64,000 bases of DNA from Anammoximicrobium sp964645045 (GTDB lineage: Bacteria > Planctomycetota > Planctomycetia > Pirellulales > Pirellulaceae). The notes under the pieces were generated by a model. The model did no database searches, was not told the DNA's origin, and saw only the letters and a program-made list of their open reading frames with translations. Position 1 is the first letter of the stretch, and each line of letters opens with the position of its first letter. The stretch covers positions 1-64,000 of the forward strand of contig CAZXYZ010000007.1 of assembly GCA_964645045.1 (NCBI GenBank). Direction: 5' to 3'. A program made the translations under genes and the position numbers. Shown here one piece after another: positions 18,245 to 27,091 of the stretch.

Positions 18245-18812
18245 CTCCGATCCTGACGAACGGCTGGCCCGGTTTGCCGAACAAAGCGTCGCCACGCAGA
18301 GAGAACAGAACCAGTTGCTCGCCCGTCAGAGCGAAGCCGTGATCCGGGAGAATCAGCGTGTCACTGAGGCGGCCCAGGCTCTGGTCGAAAAAGACGCGGC
18401 GGCCCGGCAGGAAATGGTCGCTGCCCAGCGGCAACTGAGCGAGCAGTTTCATGCCGAACGGTCCGGCATCGACCGCGAACGTGCTGGCCTGGAGCAGGAG
18501 CGTCGCGAGATCGCCGCCCAGCGTCAACGTGATCCTGTAGTTGCCGAAGCCGTACATGTCGTCGGCATGCTGCTGCTGTGCCTGACGCCGCTCGCCCTGG
18601 CCGGCTACGCCTTGTATCGACTCGACCGCGGTCGTGGCGATGGCGAAGAACTGGGGGAGCTGCTGATCGCCGAGTTGGCCAGCGACACCCCGCGACTGTT
18701 GCCGTCACCGCTGCTGCGGCCGGCTGGCCTGGAACATCGCCGAGCTGCCGACGCCAACGCCAGCCCGCCGGCCTCGCACGACAACGACGACGAGTCGGAC
18801 CCGCCGTTCTAA
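18177..18812 (+). CDS. lipoprotein with coiled coil and C-terminal membrane helix
   Basis: A 211-residue protein. ATG at 18177 with GGAG upstream. The signal peptide ends in a lipobox (LAATLGC). Residues about 30-110 are a Gln/Glu/Arg-rich coiled coil, followed by one membrane helix (VVGMLLLCLTPLALAGYALY) and an acidic tail (DNDDESDPPF). The layout suggests an envelope protein anchored twice. No family is recognised. It belongs to the plus-strand run of the element. Confidence 0.6.
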   Translation: MRMIPWTPWILPALVLAATLGCSSDPDERLARFAEQSVATQREQNQLLARQSEAVIRENQRVTEAAQALVEKDAAARQEMVAAQRQLSEQFHAERSGIDRERAGLEQERREIAAQRQRDPVVAEAVHVVGMLLLCLTPLALAGYALYRLDRGRGDGEELGELLIAELASDTPRLLPSPLLRPAGLEHRRAADANASPPASHDNDDESDPPF

Positions 18813-18849
18813 ATGACCCACAGACTCAGACTACGAGAGGAGCAGTACC

Positions 18850-19218
18850 TTGTCCCATATTGTCAGCATCGTCACACAGGTTCGTGACCCGGCCGCCGTG
18901 CGGGCCGCGTGCCAGCGACTGGGCCTGCCCCAGCCCGTCCAGGGCACCCACCGATTGTTCACCAGCTCGGCCACCGGCCTGGGCGTACAGTTGCCCAAGT
19001 GGCGTTATCCGGTCGTGTGCCACACCGACACCGGCCAGCTGGAGTTCGATAACTTCAGTGGTCATTGGGGTGATCAGCGCCAGCTGGATGCGTTCCTTCA
19101 GGCGTACGCCGTCGAACGCGCCAAGGCCGAAGCTCGCCGCAAGGGAATCCAGGTCGCGGAAGCCAAGCTGTCCGATGGGTCGATCAAGCTAACCATCAAC
19201 GTGGGAGGCACGACATGA
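18850..19218 (+). CDS. DUF1257 (Ycf35-like) protein
   Basis: A 122-residue protein with a TTG start after AGGAG. The MSHIVSIVTQVRDPAAVRAA start and the later FDNFSGHWGD are the DUF1257 pattern, the family that includes plastid/cyanobacterial Ycf35. It overlaps the DUF2997 gene by four bases (ATGA). It is followed, after an inserted minus-strand gene, by a Ycf46-like AAA ATPase. In cyanobacteria the biochemical role is unresolved; here it is likely part of a protein complex with the AAA ATPase. Confidence 0.8.
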   Translation: MSHIVSIVTQVRDPAAVRAACQRLGLPQPVQGTHRLFTSSATGLGVQLPKWRYPVVCHTDTGQLEFDNFSGHWGDQRQLDAFLQAYAVERAKAEARRKGIQVAEAKLSDGSIKLTINVGGTT

Positions 19219-19409
19219 CCAAGACCATCGAGATCATTGTCAGCCCCAAGGGCGAAATCACCGTCAGCACCAAAGGCTTCGCCGGCTCATCCTGTAAGGA
19301 GGCCAGCAAGTTCATTGAGCAGGCCCTGGGCCAACGCACGGAAGAGCGGCTCACGGCCGAGTTTCATCAGCAGCACCAAGCCCACCAGGAGGCCCAGCAG
19401 CGTCAGTAG
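19215..19409 (+). CDS. DUF2997 protein
   Basis: A 64-residue protein: MTKTIEIIVSPKGEITVSTK is the DUF2997 N-terminal beta hairpin, then GSSCKEASKFIEQALG. It ends in a Gln/His-rich tail. Its start codon overlaps the DUF1257 stop. DUF1257 and DUF2997 are recurrent neighbours, so a two-subunit unit is likely. No catalytic residues are seen. Confidence 0.8.
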   Translation: MTKTIEIIVSPKGEITVSTKGFAGSSCKEASKFIEQALGQRTEERLTAEFHQQHQAHQEAQQRQ

Positions 19410-19436
19410 ACCGCACCACATCCAATGCGGTGTCAG

Positions 19437-20039
19437 CTACGAGCCGGCATCGGCGGGTACCTCAACACAGAACCATCCTCGCAGGTCACCGTCCTGAAAG
19501 CCGGTGGCCTGATCCGTTGGGTACTGCTTGGCAAGGGCCGCCTTCACCGGGTCCGGGATTGAGTCCGTGGAGCCGTGGCACATCAGGCACTGGGCTTGGA
19601 GTCGAATAGGTAGCAGGGCTGCGAACTGGCCGTCCCGCGTCAGGTACGTGGGCTCGGCAGCGCGATCCGCCACAAGTTGCTCTGCCCACTTCGGGGGCGA
19701 GTTAGCGGGATTGCGCAGGCGAAATGACGTCCGTCGTATAGTCAGCCCGTGCTCTTGGGAGATCCGCTTGGCGATCTGAGGTGCCTCCTGGGAACAGACG
19801 GTAATCGCCGCCGCTGGCCCCTCGGAGCCAACCACCTCCATCAAGCGACTTTTCAAGGACGTGAACATCGCGTCCCGAGCTGCCAGGGCTTTATCTCGCT
19901 GAGCCATTTGGCCTTTTGTCAGGTTCGCTTCTGACACGCGCTGCCAGACCGAAGCGGCATCTTGGCCCGGCTGACGGCAGCCGGAGGTCACCAGAAGCAA
20001 TACGGCCACAGCGACGGTCACGGTGGGCAGTTTGAACAT
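19437..20039 (-). CDS. DUF3365 haem-binding lipoprotein (Tll0287-like)
   Basis: A 200-residue protein. Lipobox LLLVTSGC at residues 14-21. The body matches DUF3365: AITVCSQEAPQIAKRIS, RRTSFRLRNPANSPPKWAE, and a c-type haem site CLMCH near the C-terminus. It is likely a periplasmic sensor or electron carrier. It lies on the opposite strand between DUF2997 and its AAA partner, so it looks inserted into the cluster rather than part of it. Confidence 0.8.
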   Translation of the reverse strand: MFKLPTVTVAVAVLLLVTSGCRQPGQDAASVWQRVSEANLTKGQMAQRDKALAARDAMFTSLKSRLMEVVGSEGPAAAITVCSQEAPQIAKRISQEHGLTIRRTSFRLRNPANSPPKWAEQLVADRAAEPTYLTRDGQFAALLPIRLQAQCLMCHGSTDSIPDPVKAALAKQYPTDQATGFQDGDLRGWFCVEVPADAGS

Positions 20040-20139
20040 GTCTCTCGTTCCCCTCAGGATCGAATCTCTCTGATCAAGTCGGGCGGCCGTGCTGGCCGCC
20101 ACTGTCAACCATCAATCTTACCATAGTGAGGATTAGCGC

Positions 20140-21639
20140 ATGTCACTCAAGAACCAACTGGTGGAGTACGTCTCCGCTGCCTTCACCGGCCTTTGGGTTC
20201 AGTCGCACGAACACGACGACGCTCTGACCGAAATCGCCCAGATGTGCCGCGACAACGAGTGGCGGCTCGCTGTCTGGGATGTCGAACGCGGATTGCACCT
20301 GCCCGGTCAGACCAACGGCCAGGCCGCCGACGCCGGCGGCAATGATCCGCTGGCCGCGATCCGTTCCCTGAACGCGATGGCGTCGGCCGACAGCTCGGCG
20401 CTGTTGGTGATGGTCAACGCGCACCGCTTCATGCAGTCGGCCGAGGTCGTGCAGGCCCTGGCCCAGCAGATCAGCATCGGCAAGACGAACCGGACCTTCG
20501 TGATCGCCCTGAGCCCTGTGGTGCAGGTGCCCGTCGAGCTGGAGAAACTGTTCGTCGTGTTGCAGCATGACCTGCCCGCCCGTGAGCAACTTCACGACAT
20601 CGCCCGTGGCATCGCCACCGAAGACGGCGAACTGCCGGACGCTGCGGAGCTGGACATGCTGTTGGATGCGGCGGCCGGCCTCACCCGGTACGAAGCCGAG
20701 TCGGCGTTTTCGTTGAGCCTCGTGCGGCACGGCCGGATCGTGCCCGATGCCGTCTGGGACTTGAAGACGCAAACGCTAAAGAAAAGCGGCCTGATGCAGC
20801 TCTATCGTGGGACCGAGGACTTCAGCAGCCTCGGCGGCTTGGCGTCGCTCAAGGCGTTCACGAAGCGGGCCTTGTTGCAGCCGAGCCGCAGCAACCCCCT
20901 GAAGCGGCCCCGCGGGGTGTTGTTACTATCGCCGCCCGGCTGTGGGAAAAGCCAGTTTTGCAAGTGTTTGGGCCGGGAAACCGGCCGTCCGGTGCTGATG
21001 CTGGATGTCGGCACGCTGATGGGATCGCTTGTCGGACAGACGGAAGAACGGACCCGCCAGGCGTTGCAGATCGCCGACGCGATGGCACCCTGTGTAATCA
21101 TGATCGACGAGGTCGAGAAGGCGTTCTCGGGCGTCGGCAACTCCGGGCAGACGGACTCTGGCGTGTCGTCGCGGATGTTCGGCTCGTTCCTGAGCTGGCT
21201 CAACGATCACGAGTCCGACGTGTTCGTGGTCTGCACGGCCAACGACGTGGCCAAGCTGCCGCCGGAGTTCGCGCGCGCTGAACGGTTCGACGCCATTTTC
21301 TTCCTGGACTTCCCCGGCCGCGAGCAGAAGCAGGCGATCTGGAACATCTACTTGGACCTGTTCGAGATCGACCGAGACCAGAAGCTGCCCAACGACGAGC
21401 AGTGGTCTGGCGCCGAGATCCGTGCCTGCGTCCGTTTGGCTGCCTTGCTCGACGTGCCGTTGGTCCAAGCTGCGCAGAACGTGGTGCCGGTCGCCGTCAC
21501 AGCGGCCGAGTCCGTCGAGCGGTTGCGAAGCTGGGCCAGCGGCCGGTGCCTGGATGCCGACCGTGGTGGCATCTACCAGGGCAACGGCGCCAAGTCCACG
21601 GCCCGCCGGAGGGTCAGCCGCAATCCGCTGAACAACTGA
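20140..21639 (+). CDS. Ycf46-like AAA ATPase
   Basis: A 499-residue protein. Residues 1-190 match the Ycf46 N-terminal domain: an inactive ATPase-like region with SSALLVMVNAHRFM and FVIALSPVVQVPVELEK. The AAA core has Walker A SPPGCGKS near 265-272, Walker B IMIDEVEKAF near 321, sensor 1 VVCTAND, and an arginine-rich FARAERFD. The tail is basic. It probably forms hexamers that remodel protein partners, perhaps the DUF1257/DUF2997 pair. The ribosome binding site GAGG lies upstream of the ATG. Confidence 0.85.
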   Translation: MSLKNQLVEYVSAAFTGLWVQSHEHDDALTEIAQMCRDNEWRLAVWDVERGLHLPGQTNGQAADAGGNDPLAAIRSLNAMASADSSALLVMVNAHRFMQSAEVVQALAQQISIGKTNRTFVIALSPVVQVPVELEKLFVVLQHDLPAREQLHDIARGIATEDGELPDAAELDMLLDAAAGLTRYEAESAFSLSLVRHGRIVPDAVWDLKTQTLKKSGLMQLYRGTEDFSSLGGLASLKAFTKRALLQPSRSNPLKRPRGVLLLSPPGCGKSQFCKCLGRETGRPVLMLDVGTLMGSLVGQTEERTRQALQIADAMAPCVIMIDEVEKAFSGVGNSGQTDSGVSSRMFGSFLSWLNDHESDVFVVCTANDVAKLPPEFARAERFDAIFFLDFPGREQKQAIWNIYLDLFEIDRDQKLPNDEQWSGAEIRACVRLAALLDVPLVQAAQNVVPVAVTAAESVERLRSWASGRCLDADRGGIYQGNGAKSTARRRVSRNPLNN

Positions 21640-21836
21640 ACGTAGCCTTGGCCCATCACCACTACGCCGGCAGACGGTCCATCACGGATCGCCTGCCGGT
21701 GCTCGATTCTTGGATGTCATTTCCACCCTAACTTCAGCCGTTCCCGGACTTGGACCGGGGCATTCCCATGGGTCGGCACGTGTCTGAGTGGCTGCGGGAG
21801 CGGGACCAAGCGGTGCGTCGGCCGGTCAGACGCCAA

Positions 21837-23486
21837 CTATCTCAGCTCCACGGTAGCGCCGACCCCTACGAGTACATTCCGAGTCTTCTCCGCTATTTCC
21901 CTGGGAACGTCCTGCAAAATAGTCGCCGGAGTGGATTCGACCAGGTGCTTTGCATCCATGAGTGAAACGCCCGTCAGGGTCTTGACCGCTTTGACCACGT
22001 TAAGCTTCGCCCCCCCGAAACCCACCAAGACCACGTCAAAACTCGCCTTCGCAGTGTCATCGTAGCGGATCTCGCCAGTCGCACGCCGCGAGCGACCGTT
22101 TGGAACGGCGGGCCAGCCGGGTTCGCGCCAGCAACCGTATGGAACGGTGCGCCGGTCGGGTTCGCGCGAGCAACCGTTTGGAACGGCCGGCCGGCCGGGT
22201 TCGATCTCCGAAAGACGGCAAGCGATCCGGTCGTGCAGTTCCATGACTTTTTCAATCGCAGCCTCTTTCGCCGCTTGTGTCCCTTTTCTGTGGCGCGCTT
22301 CGTCCTTTGCCCGAGCGACGTCCTGGCAAAGCCGCTCAAGCGATGAAATCTCGGCGATCACTTCACACACTTCTCGCAACGGATTGCAGACATCACAGGG
22401 ACTGGTGTAGGAAGCCGACTCCAACAGCCTGTCGCATTGGTCGATCTTCTGTCCAACGGTAACCAGAAGGTGCCCAAAAGATGACGCGTGCTTCGCGTTT
22501 GCGACTTCCTCGACGGCCTTTCGCGCGTCCGCCACAGCGCGTTTTCCCTTGTAAGCTGGTCCGGCCATCTCGGCCAACATACGAAGGACCTCGGTTCGCA
22601 TTTTGCCGAAACTCGGTGCTGTGGCGGCTTTGGCAAACACCGAGGGGTCTATCTCGATAGCATCTCGGATAGCCTTGAGGCAAAGGTCGGCGTCTCCAGC
22701 TCGGCCGGCGTAGACGCCCACCGTAAACAAAGCATCGCCGGTCGGCGTTTCCTCCAGAGCCAGCGCCCGATTGGCTGTCTTTAGGGCCTCCGTGTATTGG
22801 CCCTCCGCGTAGTGGAGTCTCGCCATCGCCCAAAGTGCACGCGCCTTGGCAGCGGCGCCCAGGCAACTCGGATCTGGCCGCGTTAGGGCTTTTCTGAAGT
22901 AATCGAAAGCGGCAGGTGCGTCGCCCTTGTGGATTTCGATGAAGGCGAGGTTCATTAGCACTTGGTAGTCGGTCCTGTTTTTCTCCAGGGCCTCCTTGAA
23001 CACCTGCTCCGCCTCTTCGTACTCTTCGTTAGCAGAGAGGCGTACACCTTGACGCACAAGTTGTTGGGCCTCGTTGTTTCTGCTCTCCACCAGAGCCATC
23101 AGGATCTGATCAAGTGTCTTCCCCTGCTGGACAAGCTGCCAACGCATCTCGTCGAACGAGGCGCAGATGCGATCGCCAAGGCGATCGACCGCGTACGTAA
23201 TCCTCTCTGTGGCCTCGGACAAACCGTCCAATAGCCTGTCTTTCAGTTCTTCAATCTCCGCGGCCAGTGTGTTTGTTTGCTCGTCGAGCGCATCGACGAT
23301 GGCTTGTGCCCCAGCCAGGTGACTAAGCGTTATCTGACGGGCGGTCTCCTTCTGGGCTGCAAGCTGCTGCTCTGCCAGTGCGATCATCATCCGATCCCGC
23401 CGAGGGCCTTCGTAAACTAGCTCACCCATGGGCGTAATCGGACTAGGCCAATCTGACGTGTAGCGGACAATCAGCGGCTGGTTCAT
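21837..23486 (-). CDS. TPR protein fused to a ribosomal L7/L12 C-terminal-like domain
   Basis: A 549-residue protein. ATG at 23486 follows GAGG. Residues about 50-130 are a coiled coil and residues about 150-270 hold tetratricopeptide repeats (AEQVFKEALEKNRTDYQVLM and similar). Around residues 430-465 there are three 13-residue proline-rich repeats. The C-terminal 70 residues (FDVVLVGFGGAKLNVVKAVK, then LMDAKHLVESTPATI) match the fold of the L7/L12 C-terminal domain. Two cysteines occur as CDVC. It is oriented against the plus-strand run. The role is unknown; the L7/L12 module may recruit partners as it recruits translation GTPases in ribosomes. Confidence 0.75.
   Translation of the reverse strand: MNQPLIVRYTSDWPSPITPMGELVYEGPRRDRMMIALAEQQLAAQKETARQITLSHLAGAQAIVDALDEQTNTLAAEIEELKDRLLDGLSEATERITYAVDRLGDRICASFDEMRWQLVQQGKTLDQILMALVESRNNEAQQLVRQGVRLSANEEYEEAEQVFKEALEKNRTDYQVLMNLAFIEIHKGDAPAAFDYFRKALTRPDPSCLGAAAKARALWAMARLHYAEGQYTEALKTANRALALEETPTGDALFTVGVYAGRAGDADLCLKAIRDAIEIDPSVFAKAATAPSFGKMRTEVLRMLAEMAGPAYKGKRAVADARKAVEEVANAKHASSFGHLLVTVGQKIDQCDRLLESASYTSPCDVCNPLREVCEVIAEISSLERLCQDVARAKDEARHRKGTQAAKEAAIEKVMELHDRIACRLSEIEPGRPAVPNGCSREPDRRTVPYGCWREPGWPAVPNGRSRRATGEIRYDDTAKASFDVVLVGFGGAKLNVVKAVKTLTGVSLMDAKHLVESTPATILQDVPREIAEKTRNVLVGVGATVELR
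22095..22205. repeat. three 39-bp tandem repeats inside a gene
   Basis: Units begin at 22095, 22134 and 22173 (ACCGTTTGG or ACCGTATGG). They encode the 13-residue motif AVPNGCSREPDRR in the linker between the TPR part and the L7/L12-like domain. Confidence 0.8.
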
Positions 23487-23670
23487 GGGGGTCCTCGGAG
23501 CCAGTACGGAGCTTACGACCAAAGAAACGATTGCCCCATGTTACCACTTGGCGCAACAGGGAGGAACAAGGAACGGCCACCTTACTGAGTCGTGGACGCA
23601 GGCACAGCCGTTTTCACCGGAGTTCCTGGGTTCTACTCGCATTTTTCAACATTCACGGAGACCACAGTCC

Positions 23671-24618
23671 ATGCCCACCACCCTACTCGAACAACCCGTC
23701 GTTCGTCCCTCGACCTCGCCGTCGCAACGGCTGCGGACGACGATGGCCGCCGTGCGCGTGTCGCTCAGCTGGTTGGGCGTCCGCAAGACGTTGACCGCCG
23801 AACAGAGATCCCAAGCCGCCGACACGTTCGGGGCCGAGGGTGCGTTCCTGTCGGCCGGCAAGAAGCTGCTGGACACCACGCACCCGGCCTTCAAGGCGGT
23901 GACGGCGATCAAGGGCCGCATCATCGCGTTGTGGAAGAGCATGAGCTTGCCGTACCCGGAACCGGGCGTCCGCCTGATCCGGCAAGACAAGATCGAGACC
24001 TTCAATGGCCAGATCGAATCCCTGAAGGTGGAACTCGACGAGGCCGTCCAGCAGCTTGACCAGCACTTCGCGGACCTGAAGTCGGCCGCCCGCGACCGGT
24101 TGGGATCGTTGTACAACCCCGCCGACTACCCAACGAGTTTGCTAGGTTTGTTCCAGGTGGCCTGGGACTATCCGGCATTGGAGCCGCCCGAGTATTTGCA
24201 GCAGCTCAGCCCCGACATCTATCGGCAGGAGTGTGAGCGGGTGTCGGCCCGATTCGATGAGGCAGTGCAGTTAGCCGAACAGGCGTTCATCGAAGAACTG
24301 CAAGACTTGGTCTCGCACCTGACGGAGCGGTTGACCGGTCAAGCCGACAGTCGCCCGAAGGTGTTCAGGGATTCGGCCGTCACCAACCTGACCGAGTTCT
24401 TTCAGCGGTTCCGGCAGCTGAACGTCCGGTCAAACGACCAGCTCGACGCACTAGTTGCCCAGTGCCAACAGATCGTCCGCGGCGTAGAGCCGCAGTCGTT
24501 GCGGGACAGCCAGGGCGTGCGGCAGCGTGTGGCGACCCAGCTGTCACAGGTCGAAAACGTGCTGGACACGCTGCTGACGGACCGTCCCCGTCGCAACATC
24601 CTCCGCCGGCCCAAGTGA
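23671..24618 (+). CDS. DUF3150-like protein
   Basis: A 315-residue protein. ATG at 23671 follows GGAG. It begins with an N-terminal LRTTMAAVRVSLSWLGVRKT, then GAEGAFLSAGKKLLDTTHPA, which parallels the DUF3150 layout (a strand, a GxKxL core and a long helical body). Residues about 100-300 are mainly helical. DUF3150 proteins often occur with MoxR/CobS-like AAA and VWA genes in phages and integrative elements. Here a Ycf46-type AAA gene is upstream. Function is unknown. Confidence 0.55.
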   Translation: MPTTLLEQPVVRPSTSPSQRLRTTMAAVRVSLSWLGVRKTLTAEQRSQAADTFGAEGAFLSAGKKLLDTTHPAFKAVTAIKGRIIALWKSMSLPYPEPGVRLIRQDKIETFNGQIESLKVELDEAVQQLDQHFADLKSAARDRLGSLYNPADYPTSLLGLFQVAWDYPALEPPEYLQQLSPDIYRQECERVSARFDEAVQLAEQAFIEELQDLVSHLTERLTGQADSRPKVFRDSAVTNLTEFFQRFRQLNVRSNDQLDALVAQCQQIVRGVEPQSLRDSQGVRQRVATQLSQVENVLDTLLTDRPRRNILRRPK

Positions 24619-24629
24619 GGGTGATCATC

Positions 24630-24875
24630 ATGCAGCTCGCTATTTCCGCAGACGGCACCATCCGCTGCGTGTACGGCGAAGACATCGACCTGCACACGCT
24701 CGGGCAGCTCACGATCGCTCGCGGCTCCCATGTCGAACCTGACGATCAGGGCCAGTGGTGGGCAGACATGGCGCCCGTCTCTGGTCCACGGCTCGGTCCA
24801 CACACTCGCCGCAGTGAAGCGTTGCAGGCCGAAGTCGCCTGGCTGGAAGCCAACTGGCTTTGCCCGGCTGGTTGA
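24630..24875 (+). CDS. small conserved planctomycete element protein
   Basis: An 81-residue protein, MQLAISADGTIRCVYGEDID and onward, with IARGSHVEPDDQGQWWAD in the middle. The start is 11 bases after the DUF3150-like stop; a GTG at 24621 is an alternative. Such small beta-rich proteins with a CxYGE motif recur in planctomycete elements as far as I recall. Function is unknown. Confidence 0.6.
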   Translation: MQLAISADGTIRCVYGEDIDLHTLGQLTIARGSHVEPDDQGQWWADMAPVSGPRLGPHTRRSEALQAEVAWLEANWLCPAG

Positions 24876-24986
24876 CGCCCGCCGTCGATCGTGTTTTCGC
24901 TCCTTGGCCACCGGGACCTACGTGCCCCGATGGCCTGCTTTCGTTTCTTGATCACCTCGTTTGTCCAAGCTCAAGGAGTCTCCACT

Positions 24987-26411
24987 TTGATCACGATCAC
25001 TCGTTCCTTGGCCCGTCAACTGCGAGCCGTGTTTCGCCGGGCCGGCATCGGCAAGGCATACCGTGGCTACCGCCAGCAGGTTTTGTTTCTGACCGCCGGT
25101 GACACGCTGCGAATCCGCGGCTTGTCCCACAACGCCGCCATCGAGTACCAGACTGCCCACCAGGGCGATCCTGTCGAATCGTTCGTGTCGCTGGACCTGC
25201 TCGCCGCCTGCGAAGGCAGCCGTCCCGATCCTGTCCAGTTGGACTTCACCGTCCCCGACAAGGTCACGGCGTCATGGACCGACAAGCGGGTCCCCGTCGT
25301 CTTGGATTTCGCTGCGTCAGCACCGGATGACACGTTGCCGCCGTTTCCACCGTTGCCGGACACCTTCGCCAACAACGAACCAGCGCTGTGGACCGCGTTG
25401 CAGGAAGCGGCGTCCACTACCGACCAGCAGCCGCACCGTTTCGCGTTGAGCTGCGTGCAGTTGTGCGGCACCACCGGCAAGATCGTCGCCACCAATGGCC
25501 AGCAGGCGCTGGTGCAATCGGGCTTCACGTTCCCGTGGAGTGACGACCTGCTGGTCCCGGCATCCGATGTCTTCGGCTGCCGGGAGTTGCCCGCGGATCA
25601 GCCGATCCAAGTCGGCAAGACCGAGGACTGGGTGACGTTCAAGGTCGGACCGTGGGCGATCAGCCTGAAGCTGGAGAAGGATGCCCGCTTCCCGGATGTC
25701 AGCCGGCACATCGCCGATCCGGCTGCGGCTGCCTCGCATCTCCGCATCGCGGACAGCGATGGCGACTTCTTGAACGACGCCCTGCCGCGGCTGCCGTGCG
25801 AAGACGACACGAACAGCCCGGTCACGCTGGACCTGAACGGCAAAGTGTTGATCCGCGGCAAGGCCGCCGACCAGTCGCGAGCGACGGAGCTGGCGTTGTC
25901 CAACTCGCGGCTCGACGGCGAAGCGATCACTGTCAACTCGAACCGCGAGTACCTGCTGCGTGCCCTGCGGCTTGGCTTCCGCGATGTGCATTTCTACGGC
26001 CGTGAACAGCCCGCCCTGTGCGACGACGGCCACCGTCAACTGGTCTGGGCTCTCCTGAGCCCCGACTCGCCTATCCCCAGTAGCCCTGACTTGATCCGCA
26101 TCGCGTCCATCCAGCGACAGGCTGACGACGGGAGCGGGCATCCCCAACCCCGAAGGAGGAAGACCACCGTGTCCGAACCCGTACCCCAATCGCCGCCCAT
26201 CGGCGAGAAGCCCGCCACGAGAGCGAAGCGTTCGTCGGCGTCCAAGCGGACGTCCCCCATCGAACAGGCGATCGCGTTCCGCGATGCCTTGCGCGTGACC
26301 GTCAGCCAGGCCAACGAGCTGATCCGCAGCCTCAAGCAGCAGAAGCGTGAGGCCCGGCTGGTTCAGACCACGCTGGCATCGCTGAAGCAACTGCAAAAGG
26401 TCGGCGTGTAG
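24987..26411 (+). CDS. divergent DNA sliding-clamp-like (DnaN-like) protein
   Basis: A 474-residue protein. TTG at 24987 follows AAGGAG by eight bases; the upstream in-frame extension to 24891 lacks a ribosome binding site. The order of motifs resembles a beta clamp: a first domain with VLFLTAGDTLRIRG and FVSLDLLAACEGS; a second with FALSCVQLCGTTGKIVATNG near 152-171 (clamp FALSGVLL...VATDGHR) and KDARFPDVSRHI near 231-242 (clamp EGRFPDYRRVIP); and a third degenerate domain. A basic linker and a C-terminal coiled coil follow. This is pattern recognition, not a search. A role in processivity or partner recruitment is inferred. Confidence 0.55.
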   Translation: MITITRSLARQLRAVFRRAGIGKAYRGYRQQVLFLTAGDTLRIRGLSHNAAIEYQTAHQGDPVESFVSLDLLAACEGSRPDPVQLDFTVPDKVTASWTDKRVPVVLDFAASAPDDTLPPFPPLPDTFANNEPALWTALQEAASTTDQQPHRFALSCVQLCGTTGKIVATNGQQALVQSGFTFPWSDDLLVPASDVFGCRELPADQPIQVGKTEDWVTFKVGPWAISLKLEKDARFPDVSRHIADPAAAASHLRIADSDGDFLNDALPRLPCEDDTNSPVTLDLNGKVLIRGKAADQSRATELALSNSRLDGEAITVNSNREYLLRALRLGFRDVHFYGREQPALCDDGHRQLVWALLSPDSPIPSSPDLIRIASIQRQADDGSGHPQPRRRKTTVSEPVPQSPPIGEKPATRAKRSSASKRTSPIEQAIAFRDALRVTVSQANELIRSLKQQKREARLVQTTLASLKQLQKVGV

Positions 26412-26509
26412 CCCGGCCACACACAACCGATCCTGATACCGAGCCCGGTCCCTGATCGGACCGGGCCGTACCCGCGAGCACCCTTTACTTCCTCAACAAG
26501 GAGTTCAAC

Positions 26510-27091
26510 ATGCCCTTGCGACTCAACATCGGCTTGAGCAAAAAACTGGGGCTGCCCGATTATGGCAGCCTCGGTGCGTCCTGCAATGTGGACATCGAGC
26601 TGGATGCCGCCTTGCTGCAAACGGACCCGGAAGCGTTTCAGCGTCACGCCCGCAACGCCTACGACGCCTGCCGCCGTGCGGTTCAGGAAGAACTCGCCCG
26701 GCACCAAGCCGCCCCGGCAGCGACGCCCGCCAATCACCCGCCCGCGACCGTAGCGAGCGGCAACGGAAATGGGAACGGCAATGGCCACACCGGCGGTAAC
26801 GGCAATGGCCACACCAACGGCAACGGTCAGAACGGTAATGGCCACAACGGTAACGGTCGTGGCAACGGTCATCCCGCGTCCGAGAAACAGCTGACGTATG
26901 TCCGGCAGCTGGCCGGGCACATCAAGGGACTGGGCGTGCGTCGGCTGGAAGCCCTCGCCCAGAAGATGTTCGCCAAGCCCGTCGCCGGTCTGACCAGTCT
27001 GGAAGCGTCCGGCCTGATCGACGCGTTGAAGGGCATCAAGGCCGGCGAGATCGACCTCGACACCGTGCTGGGAGGTACGGCCACACCATGA
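26510..27091 (+). CDS. two-domain protein with Gly-Asn linker
   Basis: A 193-residue protein. ATG at 26510 follows AAGGAG. Residues 1-65 begin MPLRLNIGLSKKLGLPDYGS and look like a small alpha/beta domain. Residues about 82-122 are a Gly-Asn-His-rich disordered linker. The C-terminal domain (ASEKQLTYVRQLAGHIKG, then LTSLEASGLIDALKGIKAG) matches a small helical module found at the end of phage-type single-strand annealing or binding proteins. Its stop overlaps the nuclease start (ATGA). A DNA-binding role is plausible but unproven. Confidence 0.6.
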   Translation: MPLRLNIGLSKKLGLPDYGSLGASCNVDIELDAALLQTDPEAFQRHARNAYDACRRAVQEELARHQAAPAATPANHPPATVASGNGNGNGNGHTGGNGNGHTNGNGQNGNGHNGNGRGNGHPASEKQLTYVRQLAGHIKGLGVRRLEALAQKMFAKPVAGLTSLEASGLIDALKGIKAGEIDLDTVLGGTATP

